A stretch of 64,000 nt of DNA from Patellaria atrata CBS 101060. Lineage: Eukaryota > Ascomycota > Dothideomycetes > Patellariales > Patellariaceae. Positions within the stretch are counted from its first letter, which is position 1. Each line of letters opens with the position of its first letter. The notes under the pieces are model-generated. The model did not search any database, was not told the DNA's origin, and was given only the letters and a program-made list of their open reading frames with translations. Where the stretch lies: assembly GCA_010093705.1 (NCBI GenBank), contig MU006090.1, positions 957,817 to 1,021,816 on the forward strand, written 5' to 3'. Shown here in pieces: positions 26,601 to 36,319 of this stretch. Made by a program: the position numbers and the translations under genes.

Positions 26601-27432
26601 TTGTGACTACCTCGCCATTAAGCCACAACGTACGCAGATCTGGAAGGCGAGTTCCGATGTGTGGATGACGGGATAGGACTGTAGCCAACAGTGTGGGTGT
26701 CATGAGGGTCTCAGTAATGCCTTTAGACGATAACAGGTCCACGAGGGCAGCGGGATCATAGCTCACCTCATCTGGGACAGTGACAACCGTAGCCCCCCGT
26801 AAGAGTGGACGTATAATTTCCCAAATGAAGAAGACATTGCATGCCACACGGTCACCTGGTCGGACATCTTGAAATCTGAATCTTAGGCTGTAGGAGAGGA
26901 CTGGTGCTCGATGAGGGTTTGCGATACCTTTAGGTCTCCCCGTAGTTCCGGAGGAATAAGACACAAATGCAAGTCGGTCCAGATCATTATCAGCGGGTAA
27001 AGGAGATAGTTCCTCTATATGGCCATTGGATTGTGTGTTCGGTTCGTCTACAACGATACTCGGGACGTCTCCCTTGATCTTACCGAGCTCAGCGCTATAA
27101 GTGACAATAACGGTCGGATTTGCATCTTGAATAACATCGTTTAAAAGATCAGGCGGATATGCGAGCTCGAGAACGAGGAATGCCCCTCCAGCACGAAGGG
27201 CTGCAAGGCATGCAATTACGTAGTTAGCACTTCGTGGAAGAAGGACACCAACAAGGTTATCTCGACTGACGCCATACGTTCGAAGACGCTGCGCAAGAAT
27301 GTCGACTTCATGATCTAGCTCGGAATATGTATATGTGAGTGTATCGTCTTCTAAGGCAACGGCATCAGGTGTGGCATGGACTTGTTGTATGAACAGCGCT
27401 GACAAGTCCTTGTTGATGTCAATGGCGGTCAT
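23608..27432 (-). CDS. ATRR: NRPS-like A-T-R1-R2 carboxylate reductase, glycine betaine reductase (ATRR) type
   Basis: One uninterrupted frame of 1274 residues. An adenylation domain (about 10-510) has the P-loop SSGTTGRPKG (160-169), YRTGD (386-390) and the late lysine in SGKVDL (K507). A carrier domain has FFDLGGHSL with the pantetheine serine at S564. Thioester reductase R1 (about 645-1010) has LLTGVTGFLG (646-655) and the catalytic Y812/K816 of GYGQTK. A classical SDR, R2 (about 1033-1274), has ITGASSGIG (1038-1046) and Y1182/K1186 of VYSASK. This order is that of the fungal ATRR enzymes, which activate glycine betaine, load it on the carrier and reduce it twice to choline. The betaine substrate is inferred from architecture; the aromatic-cage residues were not verified. 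It lacks condensation domains and introns. Other aryl or alkyl acid reductases of similar layout remain possible. Confidence 0.8.
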   Translation of the reverse strand: MTAIDINKDLSALFIQQVHATPDAVALEDDTLTYTYSELDHEVDILAQRLRTYGVSRDNLVGVLLPRSANYVIACLAALRAGGAFLVLELAYPPDLLNDVIQDANPTVIVTYSAELGKIKGDVPSIVVDEPNTQSNGHIEELSPLPADNDLDRLAFVSYSSGTTGRPKGIANPHRAPVLSYSLRFRFQDVRPGDRVACNVFFIWEIIRPLLRGATVVTVPDEVSYDPAALVDLLSSKGITETLMTPTLLATVLSRHPHIGTRLPDLRTLWLNGEVVTTDLARRAIKALPKTRLLNCYSACETHEIACGDISEILDNEAPYCPVGPPLDPKHTYILDEGGRRVDNGVSGELFVGGPLLAREYINLPESTAKSFIPDSFDSTTGARMYRTGDSARMLPSGLLEITGRVGAMIKLRGYSVVPGKVENEIVKHLAVKHCAVVADGEGLDRCLVVYIVRDEDISVERPPVEIDVSGHSPEARRTLSPYLAHYMVPALWIELNELPTHDVSGKVDLKRLPPPRRPSPNSEKIQQDPISIDDIAAVWALSLKTSPSLLKPEHSFFDLGGHSLSIADLASRLSRNFGFRIPIARLVGNPTLTEHLETVRAIRDGQIAAVQADLPAVLRADSVLDEDIRPTDATICSVNKAEAVLLTGVTGFLGAFLLNDLLERTSAHIICLVRFNEPAQDDTPGGIARIRRNLLDMGLWRDSIMERVEILPGNLSRTRFGLSPNDFDNLAARVQVIVHAAATVNLVYPYAALRSPNVGGTKEILRLACKGGATVQYVSTNGVLPPSDEQGWPEDAMLDVEDVPTKILDGYGQTKWVAEQFVLEAGRRGLPVKIHRVGTISGHSTTGAANAWDLLSALIVESIQLGYAPDVEGWRAEMTPVDFVSKAILHLADQIHADRVVFHIGDPEPVNIRTVFDDLNELGYPTQRLGWDDWVALWTEKRGSVKGGDGTFTVDILRSGMPTVEFLRGIVVLNNAATRPFRAVVERPKVDIVLLETYTRHWFARGWLPRPPSRQHSLGGSAQPIRRGPLSGRVAVITGASSGIGAAVAAALAKEGCHVALAARRLDALEAVKRRLVIREGKAIIRQTDVTDKSQVEALLRAAHDELGPVDILVSCAGVMYYTMMANVHMEEWERTVDVNCKGLLYCLASTVPGMLSRGSGHIVAISSDAGRKVFPGLGVYSASKFFVEATLQSLRLETAGTGLRITSVQPGNTATDLLGMSTDEEAVKKYGEPSGAKVLDAEDVANSIVYALRQPHHVAVNEVLIEPRDEPI

Positions 27433-29511
27433 AATTTTGTGCTAGGTGAAATTTTGGATGGAGGATGAAATTGACCGTTGCTAAGGCAGGTATGCCTTCT
27501 TTTTTGTTGGGAAACGGTACGGGTCAGTTGTCGGTGAGCAGTGGGTGTCAGAAGGAAAACCGAAAAATGGAAAATTTCCAATAATGCAACTCGGTCTTGC
27601 TCATCGGGTAACGCTGCAGCAAGAGGTTTAGTCCCTACCAGAGGCAAACAATGATGGTGATCGCATTTGGCCATGGGTACTGTACAGTGTGGTTCGCCAA
27701 GAGGAAATGCTTGTGGAAGAAGGAAAGAAAGGAAGGTAATTCTAGAAATTCTTGAGGGACTCAACAAAGCTGAAAGATGTCATCAACTAACATTCCATAT
27801 AATGTAAACACGTGCTATGTCGTTATCTTTTGGCTTCGTCTTAAATTGTCCTTGGTTCACCTACAAATGCAAATCTCTACCTATCATGGGTTACGAAATC
27901 GTGTTAGCTTTCTCGCCTGAGTGCGACTTGACACACCCTGGAATTTTACTTGAATATCATAATCGAAGATTCAAAAATGTATGGTCTTCCCGACTTTGTC
28001 CAACCCACCTCAACTCTTAGCATTGCAGAGGCTTTGAATTAGGATGTGCTTGGGCTTCTCCTATGATCAATTCATTCCAAACACCCACCTTTCCGCCACG
28101 AGCTTGCATCCGTGACGTAGGTAAAGACGAGTAAGCTTGGTACTGCACCTGTCAAGGAACACCTTCGACTGTTTTGCAGAGTACCATGGGATCCGCATTG
28201 AGAGGGTCAAAGCGTTGCGTCATGCAGTTTCCTGCCGTGTTCGATGTTCTTTCTCACCACTTCAATCTCCTCAGTGAGAGTCTGGAGAGGCGATCTCGCG
28301 GATCCGTAGTGAGATACATACCCCATGATGAAGAACTAAGCTGTCCACAGGCGAATCGACTGTTGAAATTGGATAGCGTTGAGGGAACAACTCCAAGCAC
28401 CGAACTGTCAAAGTTGGACGTTAAATTCACCTAGAAGCGCTCATTGAATGATACTATATACATAGTACAAGTTGTCATCCGGGCGCCGGGAACATGGAGA
28501 ACTTCCCTACTATCAGGTTGCATCAGCTCGACTCGATGGTAAAGAACGGAGTTTGAAAAGGTTAAGTATTACCAGTACCGGGAATGGGTATACACGTCCT
28601 TATGATGCGCAATATCATCGCGTTGACTGTCGATATTGCGCAAAGGTTCCCTCATCGGCGCTGAGAATGCAATAGATCAATAGAAGATCTGGCGCATCTC
28701 TCAATAGTTCGCCTTAAACATTGTACCGTAACTCATCAGGCTCATCGTGCATCCGGGAGCCTCTCGCCTTGGGGTAGAAAACATCGTTTAAGTGCACAAC
28801 ATTACTTCTGGCAGAGGTGTAGGCGAAGAACCCTTTTCATGATTCCATAGATGTACCGCAAAGACAAACTTGATGATAGGTGATGCGGTCGCAGAAGAAC
28901 AATTGACTGAAAAGATGTTTACGGTTGGGAGATCGGGGTAACCAGTGCCAGCCGATATGGTTACGGCCACATTTCAATGGAGGCACGTGCATCCAAGCTA
29001 GCGTAACGCGACGTCGCTCGCGTCTCCCGTTCACTCTTCTACTGTAGAAACTGAACTTCATACTCCTTATTCTAAAATTTTATATCGCACATGAATCTTA
29101 AAGATTTTCTACGCAGATTTTGGATAACTATGTCGATATCCTTTTTTACTAATGGTTAAGCAACATAACCTAAATTATTACGCCCTTTTGAGAACATTTC
29201 AAGGATATTTTCATGCTAAGATCTCGGATACCTATGGCTCGTACCTTACGCTGCTACGGAAGATTAGTCATTCCTCTCCCATCCTCTCTCATCACTAGCA
29301 ATCGGATGCTTCTGCAAGCGCTTCACTACCTACACGTGCGACTGTGCCGCACAAGTGGAAACACAACTTTGGCAATGTCACGATCTTCCCTTATTCACCA
29401 GTACCTCTACGACTATCACGATACCAATGTCACCTGAACACATCGTTATTACGGCATAAAGATATCCAAGTATCTCCGCCTTAATCTCTTTCATAGGGCG
29501 GACCTGACATT
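27433..29511. other. 2.1 kb spacer; ATRR promoter and unassigned DNA
   Basis: The first 350 bp are upstream of the ATRR start and include a GTACTGTACAGTG palindrome (27679-27691). The remainder has only short unrecognised open frames on both strands, for example 28174-28434 plus and 28837-29061 minus. Further decayed genes may lie here but none could be identified. Confidence 0.4.
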
Positions 29512-30422
29512 ATGGACTCAGCTAAGACAACACGACCACCACCAGTCGTGATCCACCCAACTTCAGCGCATTCCCATACCTTTATTCTTCTTCACGGTTT
29601 GGGCAATATTGGGGACAAATTCGGGCGCGAATGGCTCGAATCTGGCATATCTTCTGAAGGGAAGAGGTTTACCGAGCTGTTCCCAGGTATGAATCAGGAA
29701 TATCTTCTGTTCGCAAGAAATTAACCGTAGTACTTCTAGGCGCGAAATTCGTATTTCCCACTGCAAAATAGCGACGGTCATCCGCGTTTAGTAGAACGAG
29801 GTTAACACAGTGGTTCGATATATACCGTCTTGAGGACCCCTCACAGCCCAGAGAAGTACAGCTAGAAGGCTTCGCAGAGTCAGCAAACTATATTCGGAAC
29901 ATTATAGATCAAGAGCTGGACCTATTGCCTCCCGGAAAAATCATATTAGGTGGATTAAGTCAAGGGTGCGCTATGAGCCTCATGGTCCTACTGAGTTTAG
30001 AGTTCCCTATTGGTGGCTACGTCGGTATGAGCGGATGGCTCCCATTTCGCAGCGATATTGATGATATAATGGGAAGTGGAGATACGTACGATGGATCCAT
30101 CTCATTCGGCGATGAAGATGGGAATGGAGGGGAGGGCGCCTCGACACAGGTCCTCCGTTTCGTTCGGGATGTTCTCTCTTTAGAGGAATTCGGTCTAGGA
30201 TCTGTAGCGGCCAAGACCTGCGTAGAGACCCCAATATTCCTCGGACATGGAGCAAAAGATGAAAAGGTCGGGTGTTACTTAGGTGAAGAAGCCGCTCGCA
30301 CTCTTCGTTCCCTGAACATTAACGTTACGTGGAAATATTATCCCGAGTTAGGACATTGGTACCAGATCCCTGATGAAATCGACGACATCGTAAGTTTCCT
30401 ACATGAGGTTGCAAGAATATAA
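29512..30422 (+). pseudogene. Acyl-protein thioesterase / carboxylesterase-like gene with one in-frame stop
   Basis: Exon 29512-29686 joins 29740-30422 across a 53-nt intron (GTATGA...TTCTAG). The protein belongs to the alpha/beta hydrolase family of acyl-protein thioesterases (phospholipase/carboxylesterase). It has FILLHGLGNIGDKFGREW, the nucleophile elbow ILGGLSQGCAM, the acid region FLGHGAKDEKV and the histidine in ELGHWYQI. The joined frame of about 286 codons is perfectly open except for a single TAG at 29769-29771, between FVFPTAK and RRSSAF, where homologues carry a sense codon. No GT-AG intron that keeps the frame can remove it. It may be a very young pseudogene, a sequence error or an allele. 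Fungal accessory copies of this family act on unknown esters. Confidence 0.72.
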
Positions 30423-30760
30423 CGGAAACGCTCTTAAACCAATGTCTTCACGCTAAGGTTATTGCGTAAAGTTGTGATATATTCACTTGTTTCGAATACC
30501 GTATGAACTATTTTCCTAGGTGAATGTTTTATCAGTAAAACCAAATCTGTTCGAATTATTTTTCCTATGACATCAGGCCCTTCCATTAAACGGGTCTTTC
30601 CGCTCAAGTGTTCTATGCCTTGATATGACCAATTCAATAGTGGAGAGACTCTTACACAGCTCTTTACCAAGTGCTTGACTCTTGCTACAGACTCCCAAGC
30701 GCTTCTAACGCCTTACATACGTATGAGTAGAAAAGTCCTCGAGTAGTCAGAGCCAAAAGC
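30423..30760. other. Convergent spacer
   Basis: 0.34 kb between converging genes; nothing recognised. Confidence 0.4.
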
Positions 30761-31512
30761 TCACCATACTATAGTCCTGACATTCAACATCACAGACAGT
30801 TCAGCGTAATAAGGGTCCAAGATCTTATCTATAGTACGCTCCTTTATCCAACTTTCGACCCAGTCAGGCATGTAAAGTGCTTTCACGTATTCCCAATACT
30901 CTGGATAATAGCCAGCCATTTCCCAGTCTAAACTGGGACCACTTTACTGCCCCGAACTATTATATTCCTGGGACTAAAGTCCCCATGAGTCAATACAATT
31001 TGGTGACCTTTCAGAGTATTGACAACTATGTCACAGACAGTATTGATATATCCGCCGTTTCTCGACCCATTGATGGTAGTTGCAATACCTTTAGTGAAAG
31101 ACGCCTCGTCTTTATATGGTCCATAGCCGCCAAGGTTGTCCGTGAAAGCTGATCTTCGCAAGCTGTGCCGTCGACAGATCCAATAAAGGTAAAAGAAGTC
31201 GCGAAACTGTTCAATGACTGCTGCCTTCTGGTTGTCATCGAAATCTTTCCAGGCGTCTGCCAAGCAGTCGCCTTCCACAAACTCCATAACAATCCCGGGA
31301 TGACCGGTGTCCGGGTCGGTGTATACATTGTATACTTCGGGTACCGGGATTGAGGTCTTTTCCCGAACTAGTTTCATTGCTTCGGCCTCAGCAAATCGAA
31401 CGACATCATCGGTCTTGACTACAGTCTTCGCGTCAAGCTTATAGGCTGGAGTAAACCTTCCAAACCTCCTGGTTTTGGTAAGTTCCTTTTGCGTTATAAC
31501 TCTTTCATCCAT
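30761..31512 (-). pseudogene. Aminoglycoside phosphotransferase (APH)-family gene with a frameshift
   Basis: The frame from the ATG at 31512 encodes an APH/choline-kinase-fold protein: FAEAEAMKLVREKTSIPVPE, VYNVYTDPDTGHPGIVMEFV and the catalytic loop IVLTHGDFSPRNIIV (D and N both present). It stops at 30928 just after SKVVPV. In the next frame the expected continuation, DWEMAGYYPEYWEYVKALYM, runs to a TGA at 30761. One base is therefore missing around 30928-30936, exactly before the metal-binding DWE motif. These fungal APH-like genes are a large family of unknown substrate. The break may be real or a sequencing error; the catalytic residues are otherwise preserved, which points to recent loss. 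Confidence 0.75.
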
Positions 31513-32779
31513 GATGTCGTAAGTTATAATTCAGTGTCAGACCGAAGAAAACGAAGTTCTATGCTGTGGATCGGAGCAGAGTTTTAAACTAGTACGTATA
31601 ATTTGTCATACTGTAGTGGCGCGGAAAGGTAGCCGAATCGGCCCGTAGGTTCCGTCCAAGGCCGGAAAAGGACCGGATAGTAGGGAAATTGACAGTGGAG
31701 TCCAAAACACCGATAGACCACCAAGATTCCCGACAGGATCTGGTTCTCCGTTCCGGATTTCAAAGCAGCAATGAACGCGAGGTTTTAATATCTCTTTGAA
31801 ACAGAACAGAATATTTTTAGAATTACAATATGATCCTACAGGATCTCCAGCCAGTCAGCGATTAGCCATCTCTCATGGAGCTTTTCGAATATACTAGAAC
31901 TTGAAAATTTCAACGTCATTTCGATAGATTTGATAAATAGGTCACATAGATATGATAAGGGTTTACCAACGTAGATAACTCTTCGCCTTTCAAGAAGGTG
32001 CGAAAGCGTATCTTGATAGAGCTTTTGAGGTCGGATATTAACCCGCTATTTATTTTCAAAACATCAGAGGGAGTATTATTGTAGACAAAGGGGTACTGGC
32101 CGTCAAGCTTGTAGGTGCCAAACTAACTCCGAGAGACTGATAAAGGACATATTCAACTTTAGACCTATAATAAGAGCAAGCAGATCCCCCCGATCTCTTG
32201 ATGTCGCAAGGCAAGTCTCATTCACGAGATGTTCACTTATCGAGTCAAGTGTGTACTCTTCTTTCAAGGGATGAGATGGTCAATACGCTCAGCTGAGTGG
32301 GAAGCTTAACATATTCATCTACGAAGCATTAAAAGCAACAGCGATAGCTGATCTTGATGTCGGAGTCAATTTGCTTCCAATCGAGAAAAGGGTATGGAAA
32401 TACGGCGCGGGAGATATTGAGCTGGAATTCCTCTGCTCTTCATGCGGCAAATATTGAATATCAACCTTGGGTAATTAGATGATGTTGAGACAATGTTGTT
32501 TTGAGCTAACTAGCTTGCTTCTTCTTGCGTTGAACTTTCTTCTCCGTCCCATTACTCGGTTTACTTATTGTGCTAAGTTTTTCTAGGTACTAAATTTGAT
32601 ATTAGGGATTTATTTATTTCTGTCTATTAGCGAGATAAACTACCACCTGTAGCTCTTCAGGAATAGATGTCTGTCCGGGAGCTGCTTCATTGTGGCCAAC
32701 CAATACAGTCACGCCCTCACCATAGGATATCTTAGACAGTTACCCCAGACATCGAGAAGTGTCCTAGTGTCTGAACGAT
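31513..32779. other. 1.3 kb spacer, AT-rich
   Basis: No coding frame of note and no recognised motif. It lies inside the decayed-gene block. Confidence 0.4.
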
Positions 32780-33360
32780 ATAAAGACGAAATAGGACAGA
32801 GGATCCTTTCTAGTCAAGAAGGTACACAGAATCGTTCTCATCCTGCCACGGCATATTTCTTAGAACCATATCGTGATGACGCAAAACTAGGCTGTATTTG
32901 TTGAAGATTGGGATGAGGTCCTTATCACATACTCTTTCGTTGAACTATTTTGTCATCTCTTCGAGATTATTGCAAAGAATACCTTCATCCGGGGGTGGAC
33001 AGGAGTCGAGCGGTCGCTACCACTTAAATTTCCAGGAAACTCTCTAAATATAGTGTGGAAATGTGATAGAATCCTCGCAATCTTCCGGTAATGATTATCG
33101 CCTCGGTTCTGGATGAGCTGGCCTTTTACAAATTCCATGACGAGATACCCGCAATTTCCGTCAATAAAGAAGTCGAATACCTTGGGAACACGCAGAGAAG
33201 AGCACACCTCTGGTTCTCTGGTTCGCTGCTTCGACCTCTATAATTGCCGCTGCACCGAGTTTGACCACAATCTCTCCTGAGATTCTAACCACATTATACA
33301 CATACGGTATCCTTGAAAGCACTTGCGATGGTGAAGCATTCGCACATATAGACACAATAC
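32780..33360 (-). pseudogene. Second APH-fold relic
   Basis: Pieces on the minus strand are ASPSQVLSRIPYVYNVVRIS and EIVVKLGAAAIIEVEAANQ (33340-33215). After a one-base shift come CSSLRVPKVFDFFIDGNCGY and LVMEFVKGQ (33207-33100). Downstream is a degraded catalytic loop, LVLRHHDMVLRNM, and LLD followed by TAG where Trp is expected (near 32825). No ATG start is apparent. The order of blocks is that of the fungal APH/phosphotransferase family. At least one frameshift and one nonsense codon are seen, so this copy is older and more decayed than the one at 30761-31512. Confidence 0.65.
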
Positions 33361-33735
33361 GTCAATTGAGGGCGAGGAACAAAGCACCGAACCTAACAAA
33401 TGTTAAGGTACCAGTACAGTAAGCCCAGATAGTTCAAAGTACGTTCAAGGGTAGTACAGTCCAAGCGGAAAGCCTCAGGGTCGTGCGAGCATAGCGCAAA
33501 CTAACACCCTCCCTTACGGATCCTCCCTCCAATTTCTCATCCATTTTCTCACCCAGTTCTTTTTTCCCTACGCGTAGGCTCCCTACTATACTAAGGTAGT
33601 AATCGATAATAACCATCTATCGTGGACTACCAGCTATCAAAGTCCTTTCTCACATTCCCTTCCATCCAGATCGATTGAATTTCCGTCTATAACCCTCTAA
33701 TCACCGACCGATTCGACGGCCTAGTATTCCGAAGC

Positions 33736-34527
33736 ATGACAGCTCAAGCGCTGCCAATAAAGTCTACTCGAGATCTATGGCCCCTTTCCGAAGTGTACAC
33801 TGAAGAAGATGACGAAGATGGCAATCCGAAATTCCTGTTCTCAACGTTTGGCTTCATCACTGAGGATCATGTTGCCTACTTCGGCGAGTCGAAACTCAGG
33901 AAGTTCCAATTAACTCAGAAAGATATCATAGAAGCTCTCAAACTTCTTCCGGACGAAGATGTGTACCCTGTGGCCCCCCCAAATATTACCGTCTTTTCAA
34001 CACCATTGAACAGTAGTGTCTTTATGAAAGGCCCAGGTCTTAACACAGTTTTTACGGGTACGGGCGTATTGCCGAAGCTCATTTTACAGGAAGTTGAGAT
34101 TATGGAGCTGCTCACACGTAACCCACATCCGCACATCGTCCGTTATCATGGTTGCTTGATCCGACGTAGTCGTATTGTTGGCCTTGTCTTTGATCGATAC
34201 CCTGACACGCTATGGCATCGATTAGAGAAGGGTGCGCAAGGTTTCAATATTGAAGATTGCATGAGCAAGATAACGTCTGCGGTTCACCATCTTCATTCAC
34301 TAGGACTGGCGCACAATGATCTCATGCCATCAAACATTATGGTCGACGGAGATGATATTCCTGTCGTCATCGATTATGGTTCTTGCCAACCTTTTGGGAA
34401 CCTACTTATCTCAACGGGCACGCCAGGGTGGGTCGATGAATATTTTACGCATTCAGCGCAGAAGAATGATGAAATTGCCCTTGGTAAGATCCGCATTTGG
34501 CTTGAATCGAAAAGGGGACAAGATTAG
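33736..34527 (+). CDS. Protein-kinase-like gene (divergent, intronless)
   Basis: A single exon of 263 residues opens with ATG. Kinase landmarks are a possible VFMK lysine (K98), a helix C-like EVEIMELL (E119), the catalytic loop LAHNDLMPSNIMVD with D195 and N200, and DYG (213-215) in place of DFG, followed by GTPGW. HRD is replaced by HND, typical of the small fungal kinase-like proteins related to APH and lipopolysaccharide kinases. The catalytic Asp, Asn and metal Asp are present, so activity is possible. It sits next to two decayed APH genes and is the only intact kinase-fold gene of that trio. The substrate is unknown. Confidence 0.75.
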   Translation: MTAQALPIKSTRDLWPLSEVYTEEDDEDGNPKFLFSTFGFITEDHVAYFGESKLRKFQLTQKDIIEALKLLPDEDVYPVAPPNITVFSTPLNSSVFMKGPGLNTVFTGTGVLPKLILQEVEIMELLTRNPHPHIVRYHGCLIRRSRIVGLVFDRYPDTLWHRLEKGAQGFNIEDCMSKITSAVHHLHSLGLAHNDLMPSNIMVDGDDIPVVIDYGSCQPFGNLLISTGTPGWVDEYFTHSAQKNDEIALGKIRIWLESKRGQD

Positions 34528-36319
34528 GAGAAGAGTTGGAGCGTAGAGTTATTGAAAAACTTTCTTATGTGACTGTAACGTTATGTTCACCCATCTGTCT
34601 CATTCGGCGTGTAAACGTATCCACTACTCTGCATCAAATCTTCCAATAACTGCTCCATCTCGCGCGTCGTTTACCTAAGACGAGGTCCTTGGATTTGGTG
34701 GTGGCCTGTAGTACTCAGAGAGTACACAGTCTGTGCTTCCACAGTCCACTTTCTGTCTCCTTCTTTGAATTCGTGTTCCCCCTGGGGCGTTGGGATCGGG
34801 CGTGATCAACATCTCCGTCCGAAATAAGCACCTTATCCAGTGTTAGACGTGACGCATCAAAAGGAAGCCGATCCACTCACATATTTAATGATCAAGCAAT
34901 AGATAGGTTAAGAAAACGGCTGTGGTTGTCCTTTGAATAGAATTGCCTCTGAAAACTGAGCAGGCAGCCGTCAAGGTGAGGGGAGAGATCAGGATATTGA
35001 AGGGGGGAACGCAGGGATATGTCAAGGAGGGGGGAGTTGAGGATATTGTAGAGAGGAACACAGACAGTACTGGGTTTTATGTCTCCCTTCTGTCTTCTAC
35101 CCCTCTGTTCACCTTACTTATCCAGGACCCTCAAGTGGTCTCGTTTATTCGTCTCGCATTGCCTAACAGGACGAGTATGTGCCTACATTACTGTAAAGCA
35201 GTTGCATGTCCGTACATCGCAACGGGCCGCAATTAGTGGCTATTCTTGGGAGCATGACCGAATGGACCACATTGTACCGTCCTTTACCTGCGTTATGAGT
35301 CGTCACTTTGTCATCACATGCATAGTATGAGATAGCAAAAGACTTGAGATGTGATGCAACCTGGAAGTATTAAAAACAGCAACTGCGGGGCTGCTGATGC
35401 ATTTCCTGTTAGAATTGGCGCACGGCAACTAATACTGCACTTGTATCCGGCATAACTACCGTACATACCACACTACTGTATCCTTTGAAGGCCTGAAGAT
35501 GCCACCGCAGAGATTAACAGTACTAAATGTGGGATGTCTTAAGCCGCTTTCCCAGTTCGTGCACCGGATCTTCGTCTTGCCAAAAGCCCTGAGAACAACG
35601 ACATGACTAGAGAACATAGGAAATTTTCAAGGTCGATAGGTGATAAAATTGTTAAAAACACCAAAATATTGATTGGAACACGATCTCTGACCGACTGCTG
35701 ATCTCTGTGGTAACATCATCTTCAAGCCCTTAAAGAATATCACGGATAAGCGGGCCTCCTCGTTTTTATTTTCCAACCTTCCGTTTCTTTAAGAGTAAAT
35801 AGATTTCCTTTATCGTATTAAAGAAAACCGTACCTAATGACGGGAAGCACCTTAAGACGTTGTCGCTACGGGAAGGATCACGCTATCTGCGGTATGCAGT
35901 AGTGTGCTGTCCTTGTACTACCCAAGTAGTTCTAGTGCTACCCGATGACACGTACCCGGTACCCTAGCAAGGTCATGACTAAGGTATTTTGGTACGTGCA
36001 TTAGATCTTCCTCTGACGTGGAGAGAATAGAGATGCGTCTAGAGAGACTAAGGACTGACCTAGAAAAGACTAGGCTAAATAGGTGACAAGTCATTGAAAC
36101 AACAAACAATGAGGCCTGGTCGAGTGTACTATAATAGTTTTGCCACCAAGCTTTTGGCAGCGTCTTAAGGCTTTGAAGGGATACAGAATGAAAAGACATC
36201 GAAAGCGCCCTTCTGTTGAGCTTGATATAAGACCCGCTGCAATTTACATTTGAGCAATCGAGCATGTTCATCCTTGCATCTTTGTCTCTAGTCTCTGTCT
36301 CCTGGCAAAAGTTTTTAAC
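34528..36319. other. 1.8 kb spacer, no gene recognised
   Basis: Only short unrecognised open frames (for example 34943-35236 plus). GTAC-containing palindromic motifs occur. No repeat or transposon end was identified. Confidence 0.4.
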
